Source: Mycolicibacterium goodii
GTDB lineage: Bacteria > Actinomycetota > Actinomycetes > Mycobacteriales > Mycobacteriaceae
Length of the DNA: 64,000 bases
Direction of reading: 5' to 3'
NCBI RefSeq assembly: GCF_022370755.2
Contig: NZ_CP092364.2
Coordinates: forward strand, 868,001-932,000
The notes below the pieces were generated by a model, which saw only the letters and a program-made list of their open reading frames with translations, did not search any database and was not told the origin of the DNA. This document shows positions 27,801-35,372 of the stretch, in pieces. Position 1 is the stretch's first letter; each line of letters begins with the position of its first letter. The position numbers and the translations under genes are program-made.

Positions 27801-28342
27801 TCGACGGGGTAGGTGGCAACGGCGCCGTCGCCCAGCACGAGCTCGACCTCGGCGGCGACGGGTACGCCCGCGGCGGCCAGTGTCTCGCTGTAGGCCGCGA
27901 GCTGCAGGAGGGCCTCGACCTTCACCGACCGGGCCAGCTTGGTGTCGCGCAGCCGGTACTGCCCGTCGGCGAGGATCAGGAAATCGGCGAACCCGGCGAA
28001 CCGGCCGTCGAACATCGCGGCCTGGTATATCACCGGCGCTCGCTGCTCGACCGCGGCGAGCGTCGCGTGGGCCGCCGCGGTGAGGCCGGCCACGGTGTAG
28101 CGCGGGCGGCCGATGATCGTGATGTCGGTATCGCCGCCCCGTAACTCGTCGAGGTGACGCTGTTCGTGCTCGCCACCGAGTTGTGCGGTGCGCGCGAGAA
28201 GTTCGTCTTCCGATGCCACGGCGGGTCCGCGTCCCAGCTGGGCGTCGAACGCGCGCAGCAGCGCGTACTCACAGCGCGCGGCCGCCGCGAGGTCCGACGC
28301 GCTGTAGATCACCCGCGGTCCGTTGTCCTCGGTGACGAACAC
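24869..28342 (-). CDS. RecB-like nuclease/superfamily 1 helicase fusion (TM0106 type; Rv1251c-type)
   Basis: A 1157-residue protein combining nuclease and helicase parts. The N-terminus begins like TM0106-family RecB nucleases (IYSASDLAAAARCEYALL, with DFLILADGQYRLRDTKLA as the D...DxK site) and includes a Cys cluster (CFRCPECAVQ) suited to Fe-S or Zn binding. A RNase H-like DEDD segment follows (DLFFDFEGDPLW). The C-terminal half is a DNA2/NAM7-type SF1 helicase: Walker A GPPGTGKTFT, motif II LLVVEEAGQYSLAN, motif III LLLGDPQQLPQVS, motif V TVDKFQGQQAPVVF and motif VI NRLNVAVSRAKY. All helicase motifs are intact. It probably processes DNA or RNA ends in repair. GTG start at 28342. Confidence 0.88.
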   Translation of the reverse strand: MFVTEDNGPRVIYSASDLAAAARCEYALLRAFDAQLGRGPAVASEDELLARTAQLGGEHEQRHLDELRGGDTDITIIGRPRYTVAGLTAAAHATLAAVEQRAPVIYQAAMFDGRFAGFADFLILADGQYRLRDTKLARSVKVEALLQLAAYSETLAAAGVPVAAEVELVLGDGAVATYPVDELLPVYRPRRAALEHLLDTHLAGGKPVSWEDTDVRACFRCPECAVQVRAHDDLLLVAGMRTSQRARLIDAGITTVSELAARPVDEPIPGLHPRIAQGLTAQARLQRAPRVGKKPPYEVVDPQPLMSLPNPDRGDLFFDFEGDPLWTDDGVQWGLEYMFGVLGTAPRPDEDFRPLWAHNRHEERRALRDFLAMVRKRRKRYPNMHVYHYAAYEKTALLRLAGRYGEGEDEVDELLREGVLVDLYPLVRKSIRVGTENYSLKSLEPLYMGSQLRDGDVTTATDSITQYGLYCTLRAEGRDDEAALVLKQIEDYNLYDCVSTRKLRDWLINRAIECSVPPLGAQPVGRDSTPEPEDQLARTLRRFAGDDERSPQQQAVAMIAAARGYHRREDKPFWWSHFDRLNHPVEEWSDGPGVFVVDTALVQVDWHTPPRARKPQRRVRLTGAMAAGELSREMYALYEPPAPPGLTDDPERRAFGSVQVLEADDPSAPTEVLVCEREPKEGGTFHQLPFALTPGPPIRTTALQNSIETTAAQIAGALPRLPDNAVIDILLRRPPRTRSGGPLPQGRAPVQDLITAALLDLDSSYLAVHGPPGTGKTFTSAAVIARLVNEHQWRIGVVAQAHAVVENLFRDVIAAGVAADAVAKKPHGDNADWTELNEKDYPDFLEQHAGTGCVIGGTAWDFANPTRIPPGSLDLLVVEEAGQYSLANTIAVAPAARNLLLLGDPQQLPQVSAGTHPEPVDTSALGWLVDGRHTLPAELGYFLDCSYRMHPAVCSAVSRLSYDNRLRSVDGVTAARRLDGQEPGVHVLLVDHDGNATDSPEEAKVIVAEIGRLLGAAWTDERGTVPLGQEHVLIVTPYNAQVVTMRRHLDTAGLTDVRVGTVDKFQGQQAPVVFISMVASSVDDVPRGISFLLNRNRLNVAVSRAKYAAVIVRSAALTEYLPSTPAGVVELGAFLALPSAPHLGDEPSGRPTPSPTG

Positions 28343-28391
28343 GCTGCCAGCGTAGGGCAGCGGGCCGACACCCCCGCGGGTTCAGCTCACC

Positions 28392-28940
28392 TCAACCAAC
28401 GTTGCCCATCAACTCGACACCGGTGCCGTTCCACCGGAACCGGACGGTGCTGGGCAGGCCGTGGAATCCGCCCGAGTACTGCAGGGCCACGGTGTCACCG
28501 GTGCTCTGCGTCTTGTCGATGCCGTTGAAGCCGTAGGTGTCGGGCACCCCGGTCGGGATGAACTTGCCGAGGTGGAACAGCACGGCTCTGGTGTTGGGGT
28601 TCTCTGCGTTGGTGTTGGCTCGCACGATCACCGCCGACAGTTGCGCGCACTCGTTGTAGTTCCCGGCGATCGGCTCGGGGCTCCACGCCTGGTTGCTGCG
28701 CGGGTCGCGGGGCAGTTCCGACACCGCACGCGCGATCTCCGGCGCGGCGAGGTTCACCGCGCACGGGTCGGGTTCGGCGGGTTCGGCCGATGTGGGACCG
28801 GGGAGGGCGACTGTCGTTTCCGGTGCCGATGTCGCAGGCGGGTTCGCGGTGGGGCCCGGCGTCTTCGAAACCGTCGAATCGCCGCCACCGCAGCCGGCCA
28901 GCGCGAGTGTGGCGAGCACGACTCCGGCGACCTTTTTCAC
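28392..28940 (-). CDS. lprE: Lipoprotein LprE
   Basis: A 182-residue lipoprotein. With the GTG at 28940 the signal peptide is MKKVAGVVLATLALAGC, a textbook lipobox; longer in-frame starts (28964, 29024) would put about 8-28 residues before the basic region. A Pro/Thr/Ala-rich spacer leads into a conserved domain with DPCAVNLAAPEIARAVSELP, GNYNECAQLSAVIVRANTN and VRFRWNGTGVELMGN, as in M. tuberculosis LprE (Rv1252c). Two conserved cysteines could pair. Function unknown; LprE has been linked to host interaction in the tubercle bacillus. Divergent from the DEAD-box gene. Confidence 0.88.
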   Translation of the reverse strand: MKKVAGVVLATLALAGCGGGDSTVSKTPGPTANPPATSAPETTVALPGPTSAEPAEPDPCAVNLAAPEIARAVSELPRDPRSNQAWSPEPIAGNYNECAQLSAVIVRANTNAENPNTRAVLFHLGKFIPTGVPDTYGFNGIDKTQSTGDTVALQYSGGFHGLPSTVRFRWNGTGVELMGNVG

Positions 28941-29029
28941 AGTTGCGCAACCTACCTCGCGCATCGCCGGGGCCCGGTCAGGCGCGCGGCGGCGGGGAAA
29001 CACTCTATTGGCACTAGACTGCATAGTCG

Positions 29030-30763
29030 ATGACCTCGCAAGAACCGGATCCGAGTCCGGTGACCAACTCGGATCCGGCCCCTACTGAACCGACTTTCGC
29101 CGACCTGCAGATTCACCCCGCCGTACTGCAGGCGGTCACCGACGTCGGCTACGAATCGCCCTCGGCGATCCAGGCCGCAACCATCCCGGCGATGCTGGCC
29201 GGGTCCGACGTCGTGGGCCTGGCCCAGACCGGCACCGGCAAGACCGCGGCATTCGCGATCCCGATCCTGTCGAAGATCGACACCTCCCGCAGGGACACCC
29301 AGGCTCTCGTGCTGGCACCCACCCGCGAGCTCGCGCTGCAGGTCGCCGAGGCGTTCGGCCGCTACGGCGCGCATCTGCCCCAGGTCAACGTGCTGCCGAT
29401 CTACGGCGGATCGTCCTACACCGTGCAGTTGTCCGGGCTGCGCCGCGGCGCGCAGGTGGTCGTGGGCACCCCCGGCCGCGTGATCGACCACCTCGAGCGC
29501 GGCACGCTGGACCTGTCGAAGCTGGACTACCTGGTGCTCGACGAGGCCGACGAGATGCTCACCATGGGCTTCGCCGAGGAGGTCGAGCGGATCCTCGCCG
29601 ACACCCCCGAGTACAAACAGGTCGCACTGTTCTCGGCGACCATGCCCGCGGCGATCCGCAAGATCACCACGAAGTACCTGCACGATCCGGTCGAGGTCAC
29701 GGTCAAAGCCAAAACCGCTACGGCCGAGAACATCTCGCAGCGGTTCATCCAGGTGGCAGGCCCGCGCAAGATGGATGCGCTGACCCGCATCCTCGAGGTC
29801 GAGGAGGGCGACGCGATGATCGTGTTCGTCCGCACCAAGCAGGCCACCGAAGAGGTCGCCGACCGTCTCAAGGCCCGCGGGTTCGCCGCGGCGGCCATCA
29901 ACGGCGACATCAACCAGGCGCAGCGCGAACGCACCATCAGCGCGCTCAAGGACGGCACGATCGACATCCTGATCGCCACCGATGTGGCTGCTCGCGGTCT
30001 CGACGTGGAGCGGATCTCGCACGTCATCAACTACGACATCCCCCATGACACCGAGTCCTACGTGCACCGCATCGGCCGCACCGGTCGCGCGGGCCGGTCG
30101 GGGCACGCGGTGCTGTTCGTCACGCCGCGCGAGCGTCACCTGCTCAAGTCGATCGAGAAGGCCACGCGCTCCAAGCTCATCGAGGCCGAACTGCCCAGCG
30201 TCGAGGACGTGAACGCGCAGCGCGTCGCGAAGTTCCGCGACTCGATCAGCGATTCGCTCAACGCGCCGGGTATCGACCTGTTCCGCCGTCTCATCGAGGA
30301 CTACGAACGCGAGAGCAACGTGCCGTTGGCCGACATCGCGGCCGCGCTCGCGGTGCAGACGCGCAACGGCGAAGAGTTCCTCATGACCGAGCCGCCCCCG
30401 GACAAGCGCCGGGAGCGGGATCGTGACCGCGACGATCGGGGAGACCGGGGCCCGCGCAAGGAGCGCCCGCCGCGCGAGGGTTTGGCGACGTACCGCATCG
30501 ACGTGGGTAAGCGCCACAAGGTGGGGCCCGGCCACATCGTCGGCGCGATCGCCAACGAGGGCGGTCTGCACCGCAACGAGTTCGGTCACATCACCATCCG
30601 GCTCGACTACTCGTTGGTGGAATTGCCGGAGAAACTGCCGAAGAAGACGCTGAAGGCGCTTGAGAACACCCGCATCTCGGGGGTGTTGATCAACCTGCAG
30701 CCCGACCGGGGACCGCGACGGGAAGGGTCGGGCAAGTACAAGTCTCACCGGAAGGTGAAGTGA
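29030..30763 (+). CDS. deaD: DEAD-box RNA helicase (DeaD/CsdA type)
   Basis: A 577-residue ATP-dependent RNA helicase. Q motif (FADLQIHPAVLQAVTDVGY), Walker A AQTGTGKTAAF, PTRELALQ, GTPGRVIDHL, VLDEADEML, SAT (FSATMP), and in domain 2 VAARGLDVERISHVINYD and HRIGRTGRAGRSG are all present. A charged Arg/Asp-rich linker (RDRDDRGDRGPRKERPP) separates a C-terminal DbpA-type RNA-binding domain (YRIDVGKRHKVGPGHIVGAI). Such helicases unwind structured RNA during ribosome assembly and cold stress and join the degradosome. Its stop overlaps the next start (GTGA), coupling an acyltransferase. Confidence 0.94.
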   Translation: MTSQEPDPSPVTNSDPAPTEPTFADLQIHPAVLQAVTDVGYESPSAIQAATIPAMLAGSDVVGLAQTGTGKTAAFAIPILSKIDTSRRDTQALVLAPTRELALQVAEAFGRYGAHLPQVNVLPIYGGSSYTVQLSGLRRGAQVVVGTPGRVIDHLERGTLDLSKLDYLVLDEADEMLTMGFAEEVERILADTPEYKQVALFSATMPAAIRKITTKYLHDPVEVTVKAKTATAENISQRFIQVAGPRKMDALTRILEVEEGDAMIVFVRTKQATEEVADRLKARGFAAAAINGDINQAQRERTISALKDGTIDILIATDVAARGLDVERISHVINYDIPHDTESYVHRIGRTGRAGRSGHAVLFVTPRERHLLKSIEKATRSKLIEAELPSVEDVNAQRVAKFRDSISDSLNAPGIDLFRRLIEDYERESNVPLADIAAALAVQTRNGEEFLMTEPPPDKRRERDRDRDDRGDRGPRKERPPREGLATYRIDVGKRHKVGPGHIVGAIANEGGLHRNEFGHITIRLDYSLVELPEKLPKKTLKALENTRISGVLINLQPDRGPRREGSGKYKSHRKVK

Positions 30764-31908
30764 CGCTCTCGGGACGTGTTCACGATCCCGCGCAGGGCGG
30801 GCTTGAATCGGTCGCCGCTCCGGAGCGGGTGAGTTCCCTCACGGGGATCCGGGCGCTCGCGGCGCTGCTCGTGGTGCTGACCCATGCTGCCTACACGACG
30901 GGCAAGTACCCGCAGGGCTACATCGGCCTGGTGTGGTCGCGCGCCGAGATCGGCGTCCCGATCTTCTTCGTCCTCAGCGGATTCCTGTTGTTCCGGCCGT
31001 GGGTGAAGGCAGCGGCGACCGGTGCCCCGGCACCGTCGGTGCGTCGCTATGCGTGGCACCGGGTGCGACGCATCATGCCCGCCTACGTGGTCACGGTGCT
31101 GATCGCGTACCTGGTCTATCACTTCCGCACAGCGGGTCCGAACCCCGGGCACACGTGGGAGGGGCTGTTCCGCAACCTCACGCTGACGCAGATCTACGCC
31201 GACAACTACCTGTACTCGTTTCTGCACCAGGGGCTCACGCAGATGTGGAGCCTGGCCGTCGAGGCCGCGTTCTACGTGGTGCTGCCGCTGCTGGCGTACG
31301 TGCTGCTGGTGCTGTTGTGCCGGCGCCGCTGGCGCCCCGGCCTGCTGCTGACGGGTCTGGTGATCGCGGCCGCGGTGTCCCCGATCTGGTTGGTGATCGT
31401 GCACCATCACGGCACCGATCTGCCCGACGGCGCGCGGCTGTGGCTGCCGACGTACCTGGCGTGGTTCGTGGCGGGCATGATGCTCGCGGTGCTGGGCCAG
31501 CTGAAGGTACGTGGCTACGCGATGGTGTGCGTGCCGTTGGCGCTGGTGTGTTACTTCATCGCCTCGACGCCGATCGCCGGTGAGCCGACGACGTCGCCGG
31601 CCAAGCTCAGCGAGGCGCTGGTGAAGACCGCGTTCTATGCGGTGATCGCGGCGCTGCTGGTGGCCCCGCCCGCGCTGGGGGACCGGGGCCTGTACACGCG
31701 GTTCCTGTCGAGCCGGCCCATGGTGTTCCTCGGCGAGATCTCGTATGAGATCTTCCTGATCCACCTGATCATCATGGAACTCGTGATGGTCGAGATCCTG
31801 CAGTCGCCGGTCTACACGGGCTCGATGCTCAACCTGTTCGTCCTCACCATGGTGTTCACCATCCCGGCCTCGTGGCTGCTGCACCGCTTCACCCGCGTCC
31901 GCTCCTGA
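30760..31908 (+). CDS. Membrane acyltransferase family 3 (Rv1254-type)
   Basis: A 382-residue protein with about ten membrane helices. The family signature is at the start: LTGIRALAALLVVLTHAAY, with the catalytic His, and then IGVPIFFVLSGFLLFRPWV with RRIMPAYVVTVLIAY following. These enzymes O-acylate sugars of cell-envelope glycans or lipids, for example with acetyl or succinyl groups. GTG start at 30760 overlaps the deaD stop, as in M. tuberculosis Rv1253-Rv1254, an odd pairing of an RNA helicase and an envelope enzyme that has been conserved. Acceptor unknown. Confidence 0.87.
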   Translation: MTLSGRVHDPAQGGLESVAAPERVSSLTGIRALAALLVVLTHAAYTTGKYPQGYIGLVWSRAEIGVPIFFVLSGFLLFRPWVKAAATGAPAPSVRRYAWHRVRRIMPAYVVTVLIAYLVYHFRTAGPNPGHTWEGLFRNLTLTQIYADNYLYSFLHQGLTQMWSLAVEAAFYVVLPLLAYVLLVLLCRRRWRPGLLLTGLVIAAAVSPIWLVIVHHHGTDLPDGARLWLPTYLAWFVAGMMLAVLGQLKVRGYAMVCVPLALVCYFIASTPIAGEPTTSPAKLSEALVKTAFYAVIAALLVAPPALGDRGLYTRFLSSRPMVFLGEISYEIFLIHLIIMELVMVEILQSPVYTGSMLNLFVLTMVFTIPASWLLHRFTRVRS

Positions 31909-31917
31909 TCGAGAAAA

Positions 31918-31936
31918 TAAGGGTATGCTTACCTAA
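31918..31936. promoter_or_regulatory. IdeR (DtxR-type) iron box
   Basis: TAAGGGTATGCTTACCTAA matches the mycobacterial IdeR consensus TTAGGTTAGGCTAACCTAA at 15 of 19 positions and lies 26 bp before the ATG of a siderophore-interacting reductase. IdeR with Fe2+ represses iron-uptake genes through such boxes, so the downstream gene should be switched on by iron starvation. Its function and the box support each other. Confidence 0.75.
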
Positions 31937-31962
31937 GTAGGCGTTCGAAGGGGTGACAGGAG

Positions 31963-32649
31963 ATGGGCCGGCGGTATTGGTGCGGCGACGATTACGAGTT
32001 GACGGTCATCGGACGGACCGAACTGACACCGCACTACCTGCGTGTGCACTTCACCGCACAGAAGCTGCTCGCCGAGCAGCGGATGCATCCGACGATATGT
32101 GTGCGGGGCTGGTTCCCCGACGGCGAACGGTTCCATCAGCGCGGCTACGTGCTGGTCAACCCCGACGTCGCGGCGGGCACGGTCGACATCGACTTCGCGA
32201 TGCACGATGGCCACGATGGTGTGGCCACCCGCTGGGCCGCGACCGCCGTGCCCGGTGACGTGCTCGACGTGACGGTGCTCGGCGGCAACTTCCGGTTGCC
32301 GCAGCCGCGCCCTGCCGGCTACGTGATCGTCGGCGACGCCGCGTCACTGCCGGCCATCAACACGCTGCTCGACGCGATCGACCACGACACGCCCGCACGG
32401 GTGTTCCTCGAGGCCCGCCACGACGACGACCGCGATCTGCCGGTCGCGGGCGACGCCGACATCACGTGGGTGGACGGCGACGACGAGGACCTGGTGCGGA
32501 CCGTGGCATCGAAGGCGTTCGACGCCGCCGACCACCACGGCTGGGTCGCGTGCAACAACCGGACAACCCGTGCGGTGGCCCAGGTGTTCCGCGAGCGATA
32601 CGGCATCCCCCGCAGGTCGATCACGGCGCAGGCCTACTGGGCGGCCTGA
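31963..32649 (+). CDS. Siderophore-interacting protein (ferric-siderophore reductase)
   Basis: A 228-residue FAD-dependent reductase of the SIP/ViuB family. FAD-binding pattern RVHFTAQKLL...QRGYVLVNPD fits the R-x-Y-(S/T/V) motif, the VVIGDAASLPAINTLL stretch is the family's dinucleotide-binding signature (VIVGDAASLPAI), and the C-terminal RSITAQAYW resembles the usual YWRxG-type end, here truncated to AYWAA. It would release iron from an internalised Fe(III) siderophore by reduction. An IdeR-like box upstream supports iron control. Its last 16 bp overlap the convergent TetR gene. M. tuberculosis lacks a gene here, relying on the SIP domain of IrtA. Confidence 0.87.
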   Translation: MGRRYWCGDDYELTVIGRTELTPHYLRVHFTAQKLLAEQRMHPTICVRGWFPDGERFHQRGYVLVNPDVAAGTVDIDFAMHDGHDGVATRWAATAVPGDVLDVTVLGGNFRLPQPRPAGYVIVGDAASLPAINTLLDAIDHDTPARVFLEARHDDDRDLPVAGDADITWVDGDDEDLVRTVASKAFDAADHHGWVACNNRTTRAVAQVFRERYGIPRRSITAQAYWAA

Positions 32650-33218
32650 GACCTCACCACGAGCGGTGCGACGAAATCGGCGAGCATCGTGCGCTCATCG
32701 TCCTCGTCGGCACCCGGGAACATCAGCAGCGACACCATCACCCGCACCAGCCATCGGGCCCGTCGTCCGACGTCGGCATCATCATCATCGGTGGCGGCAT
32801 CGAGTGAGCGCAGAAACCCTTCTACGAGCGCCCGGATGACCTCGGAGTGCTCGGCCATCTCGCCGCCGATCGGGGGTTGGGCCGCGGCGAACCACGACGA
32901 GAGCGCCGGGCTCGCACGCACGGCCCGCAGTGCGGTGCTCACGCCTTCGATGAGCCGTTGCGCGGGATCGCTGACCCCGGCGACCTGACCGCTGACCTCC
33001 TGGTAGAGCCGTCGCGCCTCGCGGTGCACGTACGCGGTGTGGAGCGCCTCGCGGTTCTCGAAGTACCGGTACAGCGTGGCGCGTGAACATCCTGCTGCTG
33101 CGGCGATCTCGTGCATGCCGACCGTCGCGGCGTCCTTGCGGGCGAACAGCGCGTCGGCGGCGTCGAGGATCAGGTCGGCCGCGACCTCGCCGCGGCGTGG
33201 GCCCAGCCAGTCGGCCAT
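32634..33218 (-). CDS. TetR-family regulator (Rv1255c-type)
   Basis: A 194-residue repressor. The N-terminal HTH reads LILDAADALFARKDAATVG then HEIAAAAGCSRATLYRYF; the remainder is an all-helical ligand-binding domain. The ATG at 33218 overlaps the stop of the upstream cyp130 gene (ATGA), so P450 and regulator are co-translated; a longer start at 33278 would lie inside cyp130. The same pair occurs as Rv1255c-Rv1256c. It probably controls the P450 promoter in the divergent gap near 34435 in response to the P450 substrate. Confidence 0.88.
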   Translation of the reverse strand: MADWLGPRRGEVAADLILDAADALFARKDAATVGMHEIAAAAGCSRATLYRYFENREALHTAYVHREARRLYQEVSGQVAGVSDPAQRLIEGVSTALRAVRASPALSSWFAAAQPPIGGEMAEHSEVIRALVEGFLRSLDAATDDDDADVGRRARWLVRVMVSLLMFPGADEDDERTMLADFVAPLVVRSQAAQ

Positions 33219-34435
33219 CACGCGCCTGCCCGGAACGGCACCGACAGCGGCCGACGGACGTAGCTGCCGCCTGCCCACACCACGGCGTCGAGGTCGACGG
33301 TGAAATCCGGGCAGCGCGACAGCAATTCGGTCAATGCCACGCGTGACTGCATGCGCGCCGCGGCCGCCCCCAGGCAGAAGTGCGCACCGTGGCTGAACGT
33401 CAGGATGTTGCGTGGTTTCCGGCGGACGTCGAGTTCTGCCGCGTCAGCACCGAATTCGCGTTCGTCGCGGTTGCCCGAACCGTACAACAGCAGTGTCTTG
33501 CGCCCGGCCGGGATCGTGGTGTCGCCGATCGTGACGTCACGGGTGGCGGTGCGTGCCAGGCCCTGCACGGGCGAGGTGAGCCGCAGGAACTCGTCGACGG
33601 CGTCGGGGATCAGCCCCGGATCATCCGCGAGCACACGTCGCTGATCGGGATACTGCTGCAGCAGTTGCACTGCACCACCGAGCATTCCGGTGGTGGTGTC
33701 GTTGCCGCCGGTGACCATCGTGAACGTGAACGCGAGGATCGACAGCACATCCACACCCGCGCCGGCGGCCACGAGGTGCGAGATGGTGTCGTCGCCCGGT
33801 TCTCGGCGACGGCGCTCGATGAGCTCGGAGAAGTAGCCCGTCATCGACATCACCGCGTCGCCCGCACCCAGGGCCGAGCCCGCCTCGCTGTTGGCCGCGA
33901 CGATCGCCTCGGTCCACCCGTCGAACTGCGCACGGTCGGCCTCGGGCACGCCGAGGTAGTGCGCGACCACCATCGACGGCAACGGCTTGAACAACTCGGT
34001 GACGATGTCGCCCCCGCCGTCGGCGCGCAGCCGCTCCAGGCGCTCGACCACGAACTCGCGGACCTTGGGTTCGACGGCCTCGACCTGCCGCGGCGTGAAT
34101 CCGCGGGAGACGAGCTTGCGGAACTCGGTGTGCGTGGGCGGATCCTGCATGACGAACGGCGGGTTGTCGGCCAGGCCGATGACCTCCAGTTCGCCGTAGG
34201 TGACCGTGAGCCCCTGCGCGGAGGAGAACGTCTCGTGGTCGCGTGCGGCGGCCCAGATGTCGGCGTGGCGGCTCAGCACATAGAAGTCATCGTCGGGCCG
34301 CTCGGGTGGGACGACGTGGTGCACCGGATCGTGATCACGCAGGGCGGTGTACATGTCCCACGGGTTCGCCCACGTGTCGGCGTTCGCTAGCTCGAACGCC
34401 ACGGGCACCCCGATCTGAGACATTTTTGCCGTCAT
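33218..34435 (-). CDS. cyp130: Cytochrome P450, CYP130
   Basis: A 405-residue soluble P450. Seen: the I-helix oxygen-activation motif VTGGNDTTTG, the ExxR helix region, and the haem-binding loop FSHGAHFCLGAAAARMQ with the ligand Cys. Long identical stretches to M. tuberculosis CYP130 are recognisable (SPVQGLARTATRDVTIGDTT, DIVTELFKPLPSMVVAHYLG). CYP130 binds azoles and N-demethylates dextromethorphan in vitro; its natural substrate is unknown. The ATG at 34435 abuts the rhomboid region. Co-transcribed with tetR. Confidence 0.92.
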   Translation of the reverse strand: MTAKMSQIGVPVAFELANADTWANPWDMYTALRDHDPVHHVVPPERPDDDFYVLSRHADIWAAARDHETFSSAQGLTVTYGELEVIGLADNPPFVMQDPPTHTEFRKLVSRGFTPRQVEAVEPKVREFVVERLERLRADGGGDIVTELFKPLPSMVVAHYLGVPEADRAQFDGWTEAIVAANSEAGSALGAGDAVMSMTGYFSELIERRRREPGDDTISHLVAAGAGVDVLSILAFTFTMVTGGNDTTTGMLGGAVQLLQQYPDQRRVLADDPGLIPDAVDEFLRLTSPVQGLARTATRDVTIGDTTIPAGRKTLLLYGSGNRDEREFGADAAELDVRRKPRNILTFSHGAHFCLGAAAARMQSRVALTELLSRCPDFTVDLDAVVWAGGSYVRRPLSVPFRAGA

Positions 34436-34499
34436 GTCTTATTCGTACGACAGCGCCCGGCGCGGTGTCAATGGCAGGTTGCGCATTAGGCTCGGCGCG

Positions 34500-35372
34500 G
34501 TGAGCACCCCGTATCCGCCGCCACCGCCTGCGCAGGTCCCGACGTGCTACCGGCATCCGGACCGGCCGACCTATGTCAGCTGCACGCGTTGCCACCGCTT
34601 CATCTGCCCGGAGTGCATGCGTGCGGCCGCCGTCGGACACCAGTGCGTGGACTGCGTCAACGAGGGCGCCCGCTCGGTGCGGGCGCCGCGCACACAGTTC
34701 GGCGGCAAGGTCCGCGAAGGCGCCCCGGTGCTCACCTACACGCTCATCGCGGTGAACGTGCTGATGTTCGTGCTCGAACTCGGTGCGGGCGCGCTCAAGC
34801 GCGAACTCGCGCTGCAACCGGCGAGCGTCGCGGCCTACGACGAGTACTACCGCCTCGTCACGTCGATGTTCCTGCACTACGGCGCGATGCACCTGCTGTT
34901 CAACATGTGGGCGCTCTACGTCGTGGGCCCACCCCTGGAGAAGTGGTTGGGGCGCTTGCGTTTCGGCGCGTTGTACGCGCTGAGCGGGCTCGGCGGCTCG
35001 GTGCTGGTGTACCTGCTCTCGCATCCGCTCTCGGCCACGGCCGGGGCGTCGGGTGCGATCTTCGGGCTGTTCGGCGCGATCTTCGTGGTGGCCCGTCACC
35101 TCAACCTCGACGTGCGTGCGATCGGCGTGATCGTCGTGATCAACCTGGTGTTCACCTTCGTCGGCCCCGCGCTGGGGGCAGGCGCGATCAGCTGGCAGGG
35201 GCACATCGGCGGCCTCGTCACGGGTGCGGTGGTGGCCGCGGCGTTCGTCTACGCCCCGCGTGCGCGGCGCAACCTCGTGCAGGGCGCGGTGACGCTGGCG
35301 TTCATGGTGCTGTTCGCCGCGCTGATCGTCTGGCGCACCGACCAGTTGCTGTACCTGCTCGGCGTCGGCTGA
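34500..35372 (+). CDS. Rhomboid intramembrane serine protease with N-terminal zinc-binding domain
   Basis: A 290-residue membrane protease. Residues about 14-55 carry a B-box-like Cys/His cluster (CYRHPDRPTYVSCTRCHRFI, then CPECMRAAAVGHQCVDC). The rhomboid core has HYGAMHLLFNMWALY (L1 loop), catalytic Ser in GASGAIFGLFG and catalytic His in QGHIGGLVTG. It cleaves transmembrane substrates; physiological targets in mycobacteria are unknown. This is the Rv0110-like type rather than Rv1337. GTG 34500 is chosen since the frame's ATG at 34434 overlaps the divergent cyp130 start; TAGGCT 13 bp before the GTG suggests a nearly leaderless message. Confidence 0.88.
   Translation: MSTPYPPPPPAQVPTCYRHPDRPTYVSCTRCHRFICPECMRAAAVGHQCVDCVNEGARSVRAPRTQFGGKVREGAPVLTYTLIAVNVLMFVLELGAGALKRELALQPASVAAYDEYYRLVTSMFLHYGAMHLLFNMWALYVVGPPLEKWLGRLRFGALYALSGLGGSVLVYLLSHPLSATAGASGAIFGLFGAIFVVARHLNLDVRAIGVIVVINLVFTFVGPALGAGAISWQGHIGGLVTGAVVAAAFVYAPRARRNLVQGAVTLAFMVLFAALIVWRTDQLLYLLGVG

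Noticed and set aside
24917..28144. A 1075-codon plus-strand frame opposite the nuclease-helicase
   Set aside because: It is antisense to a gene with intact helicase motifs and shows only low-complexity composition.
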